A DNA stretch of 64,000 nucleotides from Mediterranea massiliensis (GTDB lineage Bacteria; Bacteroidota; Bacteroidia; Bacteroidales; Bacteroidaceae): contig SUXZ01000004.1 of NCBI GenBank assembly GCA_015060685.1, positions 1-64,000 on the forward strand, given 5' to 3'. A model generated the notes under the pieces. The model did no database searches and had not been told where the DNA came from. It worked only from the letters and a program-made list of their open reading frames with translations. This document shows, one piece after another, positions 37,518 through 46,785 of this stretch. The translations under genes were made by a program, and so were the position numbers. Position 1 is the first letter of the stretch. Each line of letters begins with the position of its first letter.

Positions 37518-38744
37518 TTACTTCTTTTCTCTTAAATAGCATAGGTAGTACTTTTTTACCTTTTTTGATAGTACCGATATGTTCAGCATGTCCGATGCCT
37601 CTGCAATATTAGTAGTGCTCCCGTCGTTATAGAGTATATCAATGCTATCGTCGGCAGGGTTGTACATGTTCTTTTCGATGCTGGTTGTGGAAATGAAGTA
37701 GTGAGAGTCCTTTTTACTGATATGTAGTTGATTGGCAATTCGTTCGCTGATTGTATCAATCTGTTCTTCGGTGGGTGGCTGGGCTGATACTTCCACTTTG
37801 AATACTTCTCGATTCACCATTCCTTGGCTGAGCGTTGACAAAATGATGTCGTTGTGGTTACACCATACTTTCAATGCAGTCCAAATGTCGTTGTCATCTA
37901 ATAGTAAGAACTTTTCCAAACATTCCGGGTCGTTCTTGAATCGCTCTCGGTTGATGTCGTTATAAAGGAAAAACTTCAATGCGGGCGAAGCAAACAACTC
38001 AACTCCCATGTTTGCAAGTTCTTTTGCGCGTAGCAAGGTGCTGACTAACATCTTTTCGTATGCTACAGAGGTTTTGTGCAGATAGACTTGCCAATACATC
38101 AACCGACGGGCTACAAGGAAATTCTCGATGGAGTAGATTCCTTTTGACTCAACAACCAACTGGTCGTTCTTGACATCCAACATCTTGATGATGCGTGCGG
38201 CTCCGATGTTTCCTTCGGATACTCCCGAGTAGAAACTATCTCGACTAAGATAGTCTAACCTGTCCATATCCAACTGACCGCTGACTAATTGATGTAGAAA
38301 GCGTTTTGGATATTCGTCTTTGAAAATCTGAATGGCTAATGTTAATTGTCCGGCAAACTCGCGATTGATGCTTTCCATCAGCATGAGCGATATCTCTTCG
38401 TGGCTGATTCCTTGGACAATGGTATCTTCCAATACATGAGAAAAGGGTCCATGGCCGATGTCGTGCATCAAGATGGCGGCCTTCACCGCTTCGGCTTCGC
38501 TATCGAAGATGAAATTTCCCTTTGCCTGTAGGTGTTGGATGGCTTCGCTCATCAAGTAGAATGCTCCAAGTGAGTGTTGGAAGCGTGTGTGTTGTGCCCC
38601 CGGGTAAACCACCGAGGATAATCCTACTTGCTTAATGCGGTTTAGACGTTGTAAAATAGGGTGCCGTACGATGTCGTACAGCAACCCTTTCGGTATGTTG
38701 ATGAACCCGAATACCGGGTCGTTGATAATCTTGCTTGCTTGCAT
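37518..38744 (-). CDS. HD domain phosphohydrolase
   Basis: A 408-aa protein of the HD superfamily (dGTPase/YdhJ-like). The N-terminus has HSLGAFYLMSEAI and the HD signature LMHDIGHGPFSHVLED (about residues 93-108) with downstream MDRLDYLSRDSFYSGV. Such proteins hydrolyse nucleotides or bind (p)ppGpp-type ligands in other species; the substrate here is unknown. It begins 1 bp after the pyrF stop. Confidence 0.9.
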   Translation of the reverse strand: MQASKIINDPVFGFINIPKGLLYDIVRHPILQRLNRIKQVGLSSVVYPGAQHTRFQHSLGAFYLMSEAIQHLQAKGNFIFDSEAEAVKAAILMHDIGHGPFSHVLEDTIVQGISHEEISLMLMESINREFAGQLTLAIQIFKDEYPKRFLHQLVSGQLDMDRLDYLSRDSFYSGVSEGNIGAARIIKMLDVKNDQLVVESKGIYSIENFLVARRLMYWQVYLHKTSVAYEKMLVSTLLRAKELANMGVELFASPALKFFLYNDINRERFKNDPECLEKFLLLDDNDIWTALKVWCNHNDIILSTLSQGMVNREVFKVEVSAQPPTEEQIDTISERIANQLHISKKDSHYFISTTSIEKNMYNPADDSIDILYNDGSTTNIAEASDMLNISVLSKKVKKYYLCYLREKK

Positions 38745-38745
38745 A

Positions 38746-39570
38746 TCAGAGGATGGCTTTCAGCTGCTCGGCCATTTGTGCTTGCACCTCTTGTGCTGCC
38801 TTGCGGGCTGCTTGGGCAAAGTTTTCGCTCTTGTCCACATAAATAATACCACGACTTGAGTTAACAATCAAACCGCAGGTTTTGTTCATGCCATACTTGC
38901 AAACCTCTTCAAGCGAACCGCCTTGGGCACCTACGCCCGGTACCAGCAGGAAGTGGTTGGGTACAATCTTACGGATATCTTCGAATGCACGTCCTTGTGT
39001 AGCACCTACTACATACATCATTTGTTCGTCGCCGGCCCATTCTTGACTCTTGCGCAACACTTTCTCGAACAGACGTTCGCCTTGTGGATCTTCTGTCAGT
39101 TGGAAATCATGTGAACCCTTGTTGCTTGTCAGTGCCAAAAGGATTACCCACTTGCCTTCGTATGTAAGGAAAGGTGTTACCGAGTCTTCGCCCATATAAG
39201 GAGCTACGGTTACCGAGTCGATGTCCATTTCTTCGAAGAAGGTGCGTGCATACATTTGCGATGTGTTGCCAATATCGCCGCGTTTGGCATCTGCAATGAT
39301 GAACTGGTCGGGATAGTTCTTCTTGATGTATTCAACGGTTTTTTCGAACGAAATCCATCCTTTTACGCCCATGCTTTCGTAGAAAGCCAAGTTGGGTTTA
39401 TAGGCGATGCAAAGATCGGCGGTAGCATCGATGATTGCTTTGTTGAATGCGAAGATAGGATCTTCTTCCTTCAACAGGTGTTCGGGTATTTTCTTTATGT
39501 CGGTATCAAGTCCTACGCAAAGAAATGATTGCTTGCGCTTGATGTTTTCGAATAATTGTTCTTTTGTCAT
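38746..39570 (-). CDS. pyrF: Orotidine 5'-phosphate decarboxylase
   Basis: A 274-aa decarboxylase giving UMP, the last step of de novo pyrimidine synthesis. The catalytic motif [15 protein letters not shown] (Lys/Asp) and [14 protein letters not shown] with [13 protein letters not shown] indicate the long (group III) OMP decarboxylase type. Downstream of prfA by 12 bp; same operon. Confidence 0.95.
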   Translation of the reverse strand: MTKEQLFENIKRKQSFLCVGLDTDIKKIPEHLLKEEDPIFAFNKAIIDATADLCIAYKPNLAFYESMGVKGWISFEKTVEYIKKNYPDQFIIADAKRGDIGNTSQMYARTFFEEMDIDSVTVAPYMGEDSVTPFLTYEGKWVILLALTSNKGSHDFQLTEDPQGERLFEKVLRKSQEWAGDEQMMYVVGATQGRAFEDIRKIVPNHFLLVPGVGAQGGSLEEVCKYGMNKTCGLIVNSSRGIIYVDKSENFAQAARKAAQEVQAQMAEQLKAIL

Positions 39571-39582
39571 ATCGGTATGTTT

Positions 39583-40695
39583 TTACAATTCACTTTCTTT
39601 CAGTCGTTCGGCATTTTCGGCTACGATGAGGTGGTCGATGCAATCTTGGATATTGCCATCCATAAAGGCGGCAAGGTTGTAGATGGTGTAGTTGATGCGG
39701 TGGTCGGTAATACGCCCTTGCGGATAGTTGTAGGTACGGATTTTAGCCGAACGGTCGCCTGTCGAAACCATTGTCTTACGCTTGCTAGCAATATCGTCAA
39801 TGTATTTTTGATGTTCTTTGTCGTAGATAAAGGTACGCAAACGGCTAAGGGCACGCTCCTTGTTCTTTGGTTGGTCGCGTGTTTCGGTACACTCGATAAG
39901 GATCTCTTCTACAGCACCAGTAAGCGGGTTTTTCCAGTTATAGCGCAAGCGAACACCCGATTCTACCTTGTTCACGTTCTGACCACCGGCACCACTGCTT
40001 CGGAAAGTATCCCATTTTATTTCGCCTTCGTTGATGACTACATCGAACTCTTCGGCTTCGGGTAGTACGGCTACCGATGCGGCCGAGGTGTGTACACGGC
40101 CTTGTGTCTCGGTGGCGGGTACACGTTGCACGCGATGCACGCCCGATTCGTATTTCAGCGTACCATACACACCATCTCCCGTAACCGAGCAGATGATTTC
40201 CTTGTAGCCACCTGCTGCGCCTTCGCTGGCACTTGACACTTCCAATCTCCAACCTTTCTGTTCGCAATACTTGGTGTACATGCGGAAGAGGTCGCCGGCA
40301 AAGATGGCGGCTTCGTCGCCACCGGTACCACCACGGATTTCGAGGATGGCGTTGCGTCCGTCTTGCGGATCGGCCGGGATGAGCAGCAGTTTGATTTCCT
40401 CTTCCAATTGCGGTTGGCGTGTTTGGCATGCATCGAGTTCTTCGCGAGCCATTTCGCGCATTTCGGCATCGGTTTCGTTGGCGATAATCTCTTTCGCTTC
40501 CTCAATGCCGTTCAGCACTTGGATGTATTCTTTGCGGGCATTCATCAGGTCGCCCAACTCCTTATACTCTTTTGTCAGTTTGACGTAGCGTTTCTGGTCG
40601 CTGATTACCGCAGGGTCGGTAATCAGTGTCGAAACCTCTTCAAAACGAGCTACGAGGCCTTCCAATTTCTCTAATAGTGTATTGTTTTCTGCCAT
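39583..40695 (-). CDS. prfA: Peptide chain release factor 1
   Basis: A 370-aa class I release factor reading UAA and UAG. The GGQ motif that enters the peptidyl-transferase centre is in FRSSGAGGQNVNKVESGVRL; the PAT-type anticodon motif is RVPATETQGRVHTS. Located between the small membrane protein and pyrF. Confidence 0.97.
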   Translation of the reverse strand: MAENNTLLEKLEGLVARFEEVSTLITDPAVISDQKRYVKLTKEYKELGDLMNARKEYIQVLNGIEEAKEIIANETDAEMREMAREELDACQTRQPQLEEEIKLLLIPADPQDGRNAILEIRGGTGGDEAAIFAGDLFRMYTKYCEQKGWRLEVSSASEGAAGGYKEIICSVTGDGVYGTLKYESGVHRVQRVPATETQGRVHTSAASVAVLPEAEEFDVVINEGEIKWDTFRSSGAGGQNVNKVESGVRLRYNWKNPLTGAVEEILIECTETRDQPKNKERALSRLRTFIYDKEHQKYIDDIASKRKTMVSTGDRSAKIRTYNYPQGRITDHRINYTIYNLAAFMDGNIQDCIDHLIVAENAERLKESEL

Positions 40696-40724
40696 AAATA
40701 TTCGGTAACGCTAATCCGTTTTGA

Positions 40725-40928
40725 TTATTTGCATAAGTATGCTGCCCATCTGTACTCCTTGGTTACTACGTTGAAGGTGATGGTACCCCAACCGATAGCG
40801 CCCAGGCACCACATCAGCCAACGGAAACTATAATGCCCGGCTTCGATGCCAAGGTAGGTTTCGTACACCATATATACAAAGGTGCAGATGCAAAATATGC
40901 AGCACAGGAAATAGATTGCTTTCTTCAT
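40725..40928 (-). CDS. Small membrane protein (67 aa)
   Basis: Begins MKKAIYFLCCIFCICTFVYMVYETY, with a first hydrophobic segment (about 4-22), a second (about 37-55, LMWCLGAIGWGTITFNVV), and a basic C-terminus. It lies between purM (6 bp) and prfA (29 bp) without obvious coding in the other frames, so it is probably a real co-transcribed gene. Family not recognised. Confidence 0.65.
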   Translation of the reverse strand: MKKAIYFLCCIFCICTFVYMVYETYLGIEAGHYSFRWLMWCLGAIGWGTITFNVVTKEYRWAAYLCK

Positions 40929-40934
40929 AACGGG

Positions 40935-42107
40935 TTAGTATGTAAACTCTCCAAATTCGCTTTGGATAATCAACTCTTTCTTTCCTTCGCTCTCTTCGAT
41001 GCGGCCGATGATTTGTGCATCGATGCCGAAACTCTTCGAGATGGTGATAACCTCTTCGGCATGTTCGGGCGAGAGATAAACTTCCAGACGGTGTCCCATG
41101 TTGAACACTTTGTACATCTCGGCCCAGTCGGTATTGCTTTGTTCCTTGATGGTCTTGAACAAAGGAGGTACAGGGAAGAGGTTATCCTTGATGACGCGGC
41201 AATTGTCGCCCACAAAGTGAAGTACCTTGGTTTGTGCGCCGCCCGAGCAGTGTACCATACCGTGAATTTCAGGACGGAGTGCATCGAGCAGTTTCTTCAC
41301 TACCGGAGCATAGGTGCGGGTAGGCGAGAGTACCAATTTTCCGGCATCTATCGGGCTACCTTCTACGGCGTCGGTCAGTTTCAATCCACCGCTATAAACC
41401 AACTCTTCGGGAACGCCGGCATCGTAGCTTTCGGGATATTTCTCGGCCAGATATTTGGCGAAAACATCGTGGCGGGCGCTTGTCAAGCCGTTGCTGCCCA
41501 TGCCGCCGTTGTACTCCTTCTCGTAAGTGGCTTGTCCGTAAGAGGCAAGTCCCACAATCACATCACCCGGACGGATGTTGGCGTTGTTGATGACATCGCT
41601 ACGCTTCATGCGGCAAGTCACGGTGCTATCCACGATGATGGTGCGTACCAGGTCGCCCACATCGGCTGTTTCGCCTCCGGTGGCATATACGCCCACGCCC
41701 ATTTCGCGAAGTTCGGCAAGCAGTTCGTCTGTTCCGTTGATGATGGCGCTGATAACCTCGCCCGGTACAAGCAGCTTGTTGCGTCCGATGGTCGATGAAA
41801 CCAGAATGTTATCCACAGCACCCACACAGAGCAGGTCGTCGATGTTCATGATAAGTGCATCTTGTGCAATGCCTTTCCAAACACTCAAGTCGCCTGTTTC
41901 TTTCCAATACATGTAGGCTAATGACGACTTGGTTCCGGCACCGTCGGCATGCATAATGTTGCAATACTCGGGGTCGCCGCCCAAGATGTCGGGGATAATC
42001 TTACAGAAGGCTTGCGGATAAAGACCTTTATCAATGTTCTTGATGGCGTTGTGCACATCCTCTTTCGATGCGCTGACACCGCGCATCATGTATCGCTGAT
42101 TGCTCAT
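40935..42107 (-). CDS. purM: Phosphoribosylformylglycinamidine cyclo-ligase (AIR synthase)
   Basis: A 390-aa purine-synthesis enzyme converting FGAM to AIR. The PurM/ATP-grasp-like core is visible: HADGAGTKSSLAYMYW, AQDALIMNIDDLLCVGA, GGETADVGDLVRTIIVDSTV and GMVHCSGGAQTKVLHFV. Leads the run to miaA. A good sigma-ABfr-type promoter (42147-42177) precedes it. Confidence 0.94.
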   Translation of the reverse strand: MSNQRYMMRGVSASKEDVHNAIKNIDKGLYPQAFCKIIPDILGGDPEYCNIMHADGAGTKSSLAYMYWKETGDLSVWKGIAQDALIMNIDDLLCVGAVDNILVSSTIGRNKLLVPGEVISAIINGTDELLAELREMGVGVYATGGETADVGDLVRTIIVDSTVTCRMKRSDVINNANIRPGDVIVGLASYGQATYEKEYNGGMGSNGLTSARHDVFAKYLAEKYPESYDAGVPEELVYSGGLKLTDAVEGSPIDAGKLVLSPTRTYAPVVKKLLDALRPEIHGMVHCSGGAQTKVLHFVGDNCRVIKDNLFPVPPLFKTIKEQSNTDWAEMYKVFNMGHRLEVYLSPEHAEEVITISKSFGIDAQIIGRIEESEGKKELIIQSEFGEFTY

Positions 42108-42146
42108 GAGTTATATTGAGTTAGTTTTTATTCTATTTTGACTATG

Positions 42147-42177
42147 CAAAAGTAGTGCAAACTGAGCAGAGAACAAA
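42147..42177 (-). promoter_or_regulatory. Promoter of the purM operon
   Basis: On the minus strand, -33 TTTG (42174-42177) and -7 TACTTTTG (42147-42154), 19-bp spacer. Confidence 0.7.
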
Positions 42178-42258
42178 ATTAGTGCGCTTGTTTTTTATAA
42201 AATAGGTGTCTGAATCCTTGCTTTTGCGTTGTGGCGTGTAAGGTATTTTGACTGTTTT

Positions 42259-42337
42259 TATCTTTGATAAATGAAGCATGGCAACTACCCCGATTGAGAA
42301 ATAACCGAAGGCGGTTGCCATGCTTTTATTTTTTTCT
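42259..42337 (+). ncRNA. Candidate small hairpin RNA (weak)
   Basis: A TATCTTTG -7 box (42259-42266) is followed about 8 bp later by a long hairpin, AGCATGGCAAC...GTTGCCATGCT (42275-42324), with an inner AACCG/CGGTT stem, and then a T-rich tail. There is no plus-strand gene upstream for this to terminate. A transcript of about 55-60 nt is possible. The hairpin could instead be a structural terminator for the esterase on the minus strand, though the T tract is on the wrong side for that. Confidence 0.3.
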
Positions 42338-42349
42338 ATGCCTTACTGA

Positions 42350-43822
42350 TTATGGCATGATGGGAGCACCCATTTCAGAGTTCTCGGCATCGTTTTCGTC
42401 CAGCTTAAAGAGCATGAAGTTAGGATTTTCAGCGGTGCAAGTTGTCCAGATGCCATCTTCTGCACCGTTAGGATTGCTGTACTTGGCAAAGTTTGTCCAA
42501 GCGGTCAGCATCTTTTCCGACAAATCCCAGTCGCCTTGTGTCCAAGGACGCCAGCAGTGCTTTAACGACTTGAATACATACCACAAGTCAGAAGAGTGGA
42601 AAGCACCCTTCAGACGGGCTGTAACTTCAGGATGTGAGCCATCGTCGGGAAGTGGACGGGCAAATTCGTACGCCCATGCCTTGCGGCCTTGTTCGGCGCG
42701 AACCTTGCAGAATTCGGCAATACCGGGAGCCATCGAGCCCATGTCGTTCAGCGTATAGCCAATCATATAGGGGACATCGGCAATTGAACCGTCGCGAGTA
42801 GCGTCGTCGAACGATTGCAAGCTTACATAGCCGTCAATCATAGGACGAGCGGTGATGAATGCACGGTCGCCACTGGCTGCATTGTAGAAGTTGCCGGCGG
42901 TATAAATCATTTCGGTAGAAGCTCTACGCATCTTTTCCAAGTCGGTAAGTCCTGCCCAGTCCATCACTTTCTTGGTTTCGAGTTCAGCTTCCTTCAATGT
43001 TTGAGGACCGCCAAACAACGAGCGTGCAGGCATTGCAGGAACAGCTTTAGCCTCTTCGGTAGCGGGAATGTTGATGCCACCGCCACTCATAATCACTGCT
43101 TTGTGGAAATATCCACGTGCAAGTGGCGATTCGCAAAGCGTCTTCACACTACCGGCACCGGCACTTTGTCCGAAGATGGTTACGTTATTCGGGTCGCCAC
43201 CGAATTGTTCAATGTTTTTCTTAATCCATTTCAACGATTCTATTTGGTCAAGGATACCATAGTTACCCGATACGCCTTGAGGACTCTCGGCGGACAATTC
43301 GGGGTGGGTAAGGAAACCGAATACGCCCAAACGGTAGTTGATAGAAACGAGCACTACATCCTTGCTGGCCCATTCTTGTCCGTCAAATTCAGGTTCGGAA
43401 CCCCATCCTTCGCGGTAACCGCCACCATGAATCCAAAGAGCAACAGGCAATTTCTTGTCTGTTTGTCCGGGAGCTTTTGTCCAAACGTTCAGATACAAGC
43501 AGTCTTCGCTATAAGGCGCTTCCTTGCCATATCCCCATTCGGTGGCATATCCGCCGGGATAGTGAACGGCCTGATAGCCTGGATGGCCGAATGTGTCGGC
43601 AATCTTCACGCCTTCCCAAGCCACTACGGGTTGGGGAGCCTTCCAACGCAAATTACCAATGGGAGCAGCAGCATAAGGGATGCCGCGGTAAACATAAACA
43701 CCTGGATTGTCGGCCAGAACTCCTTGAACCTGACCACCTTCAATTGTTAGAACCGGATTGTTCACTTCGGGTGTACAACCCAACAATGCCAATAAAGGCA
43801 ATGCCAATAACCATTTCTTCAT
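42350..43822 (-). CDS. Carboxylesterase family lipoprotein
   Basis: A 490-aa alpha/beta hydrolase. The N-terminus MKKWLLALPLLALLGC is a lipoprotein signal (Cys16). Catalytic elements: oxyanion-hole LWIHGGGYREGWGS, nucleophile FGQSAGAGSVKTL (Ser near residue 220), and HSSDLWYVFKSL near the C-terminus with the catalytic His. It belongs to the type-B carboxylesterase family (para-nitrobenzyl esterase type). Standing beside a xylan-type PUL, a role in removing acyl groups from glycans is plausible inference. It lies outside the 176-bp repeat. Confidence 0.85.
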   Translation of the reverse strand: MKKWLLALPLLALLGCTPEVNNPVLTIEGGQVQGVLADNPGVYVYRGIPYAAAPIGNLRWKAPQPVVAWEGVKIADTFGHPGYQAVHYPGGYATEWGYGKEAPYSEDCLYLNVWTKAPGQTDKKLPVALWIHGGGYREGWGSEPEFDGQEWASKDVVLVSINYRLGVFGFLTHPELSAESPQGVSGNYGILDQIESLKWIKKNIEQFGGDPNNVTIFGQSAGAGSVKTLCESPLARGYFHKAVIMSGGGINIPATEEAKAVPAMPARSLFGGPQTLKEAELETKKVMDWAGLTDLEKMRRASTEMIYTAGNFYNAASGDRAFITARPMIDGYVSLQSFDDATRDGSIADVPYMIGYTLNDMGSMAPGIAEFCKVRAEQGRKAWAYEFARPLPDDGSHPEVTARLKGAFHSSDLWYVFKSLKHCWRPWTQGDWDLSEKMLTAWTNFAKYSNPNGAEDGIWTTCTAENPNFMLFKLDENDAENSEMGAPIMP

Positions 43823-43883
43823 AAACTTAGATTTTAGTAATTAATTGTTTTTCATAATACAACTATTATCGTGTTGTAGGGGG

Positions 43884-43891
43884 CAAAGTTA
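43884..43891 (-). promoter_or_regulatory. -7 box for the esterase gene
   Basis: TAACTTTG on the minus strand, about 62 bp upstream of the ATG. Bases 43892-44000 otherwise show no feature. Confidence 0.45.
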
Positions 43892-44000
43892 TCAATTATT
43901 TTGAGAAATCATACAATTACCGCAAAGAATGTTGTATATTTATAGATTACCGGCGTGAACAATATAATATAAAAGAGTAAAACATTGATACATTACTCGT

Positions 44001-44176
44001 AGGATTTTCTGTAGATGTGGAATCAAAGCGTCACTGAGCCACCCTCAGTGACTATATGAGATAGGGTCAGTGACTATATGAGGTAGCCTCAGTGACTATG
44101 TGAGGGTACCCCCTTCCAGAAGCTATTCTGAGAGGGGGTACAATCGCTCTATATGGGGAGTGGATATTTCTTTACA
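44001..44176. repeat. 176-bp direct repeat, copy A
   Basis: Matches 62085-62260 with about three mismatches and no indels. It contains three tandem 22-bp units of CAGTGACTATATGAG plus 7 bases (44045-44105) and a hairpin GTACCCCCT...AGGGGGTAC (44106-44141) with an inner CAGAA/TTCTG stem. No coding sense. Confidence 0.93.
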
Positions 44177-44185
44177 AAGCCGCGG

Positions 44186-44488
44186 TTATTCCTCGTGGTA
44201 ATCTATCACAAAGTTGTCTATATAGAGCATGGATGATACGCCTTGAAATTGGATGTTGTAGCTTCTCTCATTGGCTAATGGTGTGCAAAGTTCTGCCGGT
44301 TCTTCATTGCTTACTTTGTCAATCAACTGCTCTAATGCAAGCAGATTTGCATTGATTTCGTTGATGGATGTATGGTTGAAATTGTTTTGGGGGAGTTCTA
44401 CCGGTATTCCTTCATCTTTGCAGCAGGTAAAGCATGTGACTATCAGCAGATAAAAGCAGAAACGATATAGTTTGTCAAGTAAATCCAT
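44186..44488 (-). CDS. Small putative lipoprotein (100 aa)
   Basis: Begins MDLLDKLYRFCFYLLIVTCFTC, an N-terminal hydrophobic segment with a possible lipobox near Cys22/23. The middle (INEINANLLALEQLIDKVS) is an amphipathic helix. The final YNIQFQGVSSMLYIDNFVID resembles the last strands of the binding modules in the next gene (HCHIDNIVMDY), hinting at a truncated or remnant binding protein. It is separated from the GH10-like gene by a strong hairpin and borders repeat A. Function unknown. Confidence 0.5.
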   Translation of the reverse strand: MDLLDKLYRFCFYLLIVTCFTCCKDEGIPVELPQNNFNHTSINEINANLLALEQLIDKVSNEEPAELCTPLANERSYNIQFQGVSSMLYIDNFVIDYHEE

Positions 44489-44507
44489 TTTGTGGCCTCC
44501 AATAAAT

Positions 44508-44539
44508 ATAGCCGACAGATTTTGAGGTCTGTCGGCTAT
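44508..44539. terminator. Strong hairpin after the GH10-like gene
   Basis: Perfect 12-bp stem ATAGCCGACAGA/TCTGTCGGCTAT with an 8-nt loop. A/T-rich flanks on both sides; it probably ends the PUL transcript on the minus strand. Confidence 0.75.
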
Positions 44540-44575
44540 AAAAGCATTAACGATGTATAATGAAAAACATAATGA

Positions 44576-46765
44576 TTAGTTCAGTCCGTTCACAACGCCT
44601 TCATACAACTCGGTGCGGTTGTAGTTGGCATTCCAAGGAGCCAAGTACGTTTGACTTGGGTTCTCTGAAATGATGGCGAACGAGAATCCGGCTTGCTTGT
44701 CGGTAGCAATCTGCGTGCTGTATTGTTGCATGATATAGGCACAATATTCGGCTGCACCGGCACGAAGGTCAGAAGAGAGACCTGAGGTTGGGAGCAACGT
44801 TCCGTCGGCATTCATTACACTGATGCGGAAGTCGGAAACACGTACTTGCTTGCCGGTAGCTGCCAGTACAGCAAACATCTCCTGGATAGCCGATTCGTTG
44901 GCTATCTGAGTGCTGGCGTCGGCGGCATAGCATACACTAAGCAGGATGTTGAAACCATCGATAGTGGCCGAACCATCTTCGACAGACGCAACCAATGATA
45001 CCAATTGATCTGCCTTGGCGGCCATGTCATCACCTTGTACAAAGCTGTTGCTTACAAAGAGATTCAATGGGTGAGATACAGTATCGCGTGCCATTTCGAT
45101 AGCGCTACGGATATAGGCTGTTTCGCCCATGTAAGCACCCCAATCGAAGGTATTGCCATCTACTTGTGTAGAGAGCGGCTCGCTAAGGATGTTGTAAGAG
45201 GTAACAGCCTCGCCACCTTTACCAACCATACCGCCTACCCATTTCTCCATTTCGGCAGTGATAATAGCTTCCTTCTCTTCGGGAGTCTTTTCGATAATCT
45301 TGTCCGATTGCTTCCAATGCAATTCGATATTATCCATGTGGCAATGCCATGCACCCGAAGCAGAACCTATAGAGAAGGTGAACTCGGTAAGTTCCTTCAT
45401 CTCATTGGTAAGCGCAAAACCTGGAGTAGTAGCACCGGTCATATCAACCGAGATGCCGCGCACCCAACCGGCACCAGGATTAGCTCCTTGACTGGAAGCA
45501 TTGGCTCCTAAATTGATTTGCTCGCCGTTGATGCGGACAATCATTCCTTGACCCCACTGGCCGGCATAGAGATTCATGTCGAAGGTCAGCTTGTGATAAT
45601 CACCCAGTTTATATCCATCGGGCAATTTAACATTGAATTCGGGGAATGATTGATTACATGGAGTACCTTCTGTACCAACGTGAAGCACCTTGCCGCTCTT
45701 GCCATCAGGGTCATCTTCTACAATTGCAGTAGAATTTCCTGTAAGCGGATAAGAAGTGCCAATGGCATCGTTTTCGAAGTTGAACAGGGTAGTCTTTCCA
45801 CCTGCAGCCACTTCATAGTCCATTACAATGTTGTCGATGTGACAATGCCATGCACCGGAAGCAGAACCGACAGACAAGGTGAATTCGGTAAGGTCGGAGA
45901 ATGAGCCCGGAAGATTGAAGCCGGGTGTGAAGGCTCCCTTCAAGCTGACTGTGATGCCACGTACCCAACCGGCACCGGGATTGGCTCCTTGACTGGAGGC
46001 ATTGGCACCAAGTCCGAATTCCTGGCCGTTGATTTGTACAATCATACCAGACCCCCATTGTCCGGCATAGAGGTTCATGTCGAATTTCAACGATACATAA
46101 TCGCCCAACTTACGGCCTTCGGGTAATTTAACCTTGATAATTGGATATGAACGATTACAGTTTTCGGCATCTGTACCAACATGCAGCACCTTGCCGCTCT
46201 TGCCATCAGGGTCGTCTTCTACAACGGCTGTAGAGTTACCTGTCATGGCGTAAGAAGTACCCAATTCGTCAGCTTCGAAATCGGCAATCACTGTTTTACC
46301 CTTTTCCGGTACAAAGGGGATGAACAGTGGTTCCAGAAGTCCGTTCAAGTAGTCGGCGCGTTGTCCTTGCTTGGATACCAACGACGGTCCCCATACAGAC
46401 AGACCTGCTCCGGTTGCAGCTTCGGCTACTGTTTGGATTGCACTGAAGTCGTATGTTCCGTCGGCAGCCAAATTGGCTGTAGGAGAGAACGAACCTGATA
46501 CGTCGATAGCAGTAAAGTTATTCAATACAGTACTATAGGCAATATCTTTCTTAGCAAATTCTTCGGGCGAAATGCTCGCTCCTAATTGGAGCGAAGCAGA
46601 TTCACCAAGATATGACTTCAGTACATCGAAGCTGTTCAAATGTTCGCTTGCCGTTACCTCGGCAGGTTTTTCAACCACCAGGTTGCAATCGTACTCTTCG
46701 GTACATGCCACCAACAATGAGGTAAACATTGCGAAACCTATCCATTTGCAATTTATATGTTTCAT
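44576..46765 (-). CDS. GH10-like lipoprotein with two inserted binding modules, probable pseudoenzyme
   Basis: A 729-aa surface lipoprotein (signal ending LLVAC, Cys21). Residues 41-150 and 486-729 together resemble a GH10 xylanase barrel split by two CBM4/22-like modules (about 156-317 and 323-485) that are near-duplicates (both contain DDPDGKSGKVLHVGT, NLYAGQWG and NASSQGANPGAGWVRGI). In active relatives the first GH10 part has a GHTLxWHxQ motif; here it is GPSLVSKQ (126-133). WDVVNE is YNILSEP (524-530), the nucleophile region TELDI is VSDFRI (643-648, Glu to Asp), and the QxH motif is NILLSV. The fold may persist without hydrolysis, so a surface glycan-binding role is more likely. It lies 20 bp after the DUF1735/DUF5627-like gene. 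Confidence 0.85.
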   Translation of the reverse strand: MKHINCKWIGFAMFTSLLVACTEEYDCNLVVEKPAEVTASEHLNSFDVLKSYLGESASLQLGASISPEEFAKKDIAYSTVLNNFTAIDVSGSFSPTANLAADGTYDFSAIQTVAEAATGAGLSVWGPSLVSKQGQRADYLNGLLEPLFIPFVPEKGKTVIADFEADELGTSYAMTGNSTAVVEDDPDGKSGKVLHVGTDAENCNRSYPIIKVKLPEGRKLGDYVSLKFDMNLYAGQWGSGMIVQINGQEFGLGANASSQGANPGAGWVRGITVSLKGAFTPGFNLPGSFSDLTEFTLSVGSASGAWHCHIDNIVMDYEVAAGGKTTLFNFENDAIGTSYPLTGNSTAIVEDDPDGKSGKVLHVGTEGTPCNQSFPEFNVKLPDGYKLGDYHKLTFDMNLYAGQWGQGMIVRINGEQINLGANASSQGANPGAGWVRGISVDMTGATTPGFALTNEMKELTEFTFSIGSASGAWHCHMDNIELHWKQSDKIIEKTPEEKEAIITAEMEKWVGGMVGKGGEAVTSYNILSEPLSTQVDGNTFDWGAYMGETAYIRSAIEMARDTVSHPLNLFVSNSFVQGDDMAAKADQLVSLVASVEDGSATIDGFNILLSVCYAADASTQIANESAIQEMFAVLAATGKQVRVSDFRISVMNADGTLLPTSGLSSDLRAGAAEYCAYIMQQYSTQIATDKQAGFSFAIISENPSQTYLAPWNANYNRTELYEGVVNGLN

Positions 46766-46785
46766 GTTCTTTCAGTTTTTAGTGG

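Noticed and set aside
44576..46765. Functional endo-xylanase call for the GH10-like protein
   Set aside because: Too many active-site motifs are changed; described as a probable pseudoenzyme.
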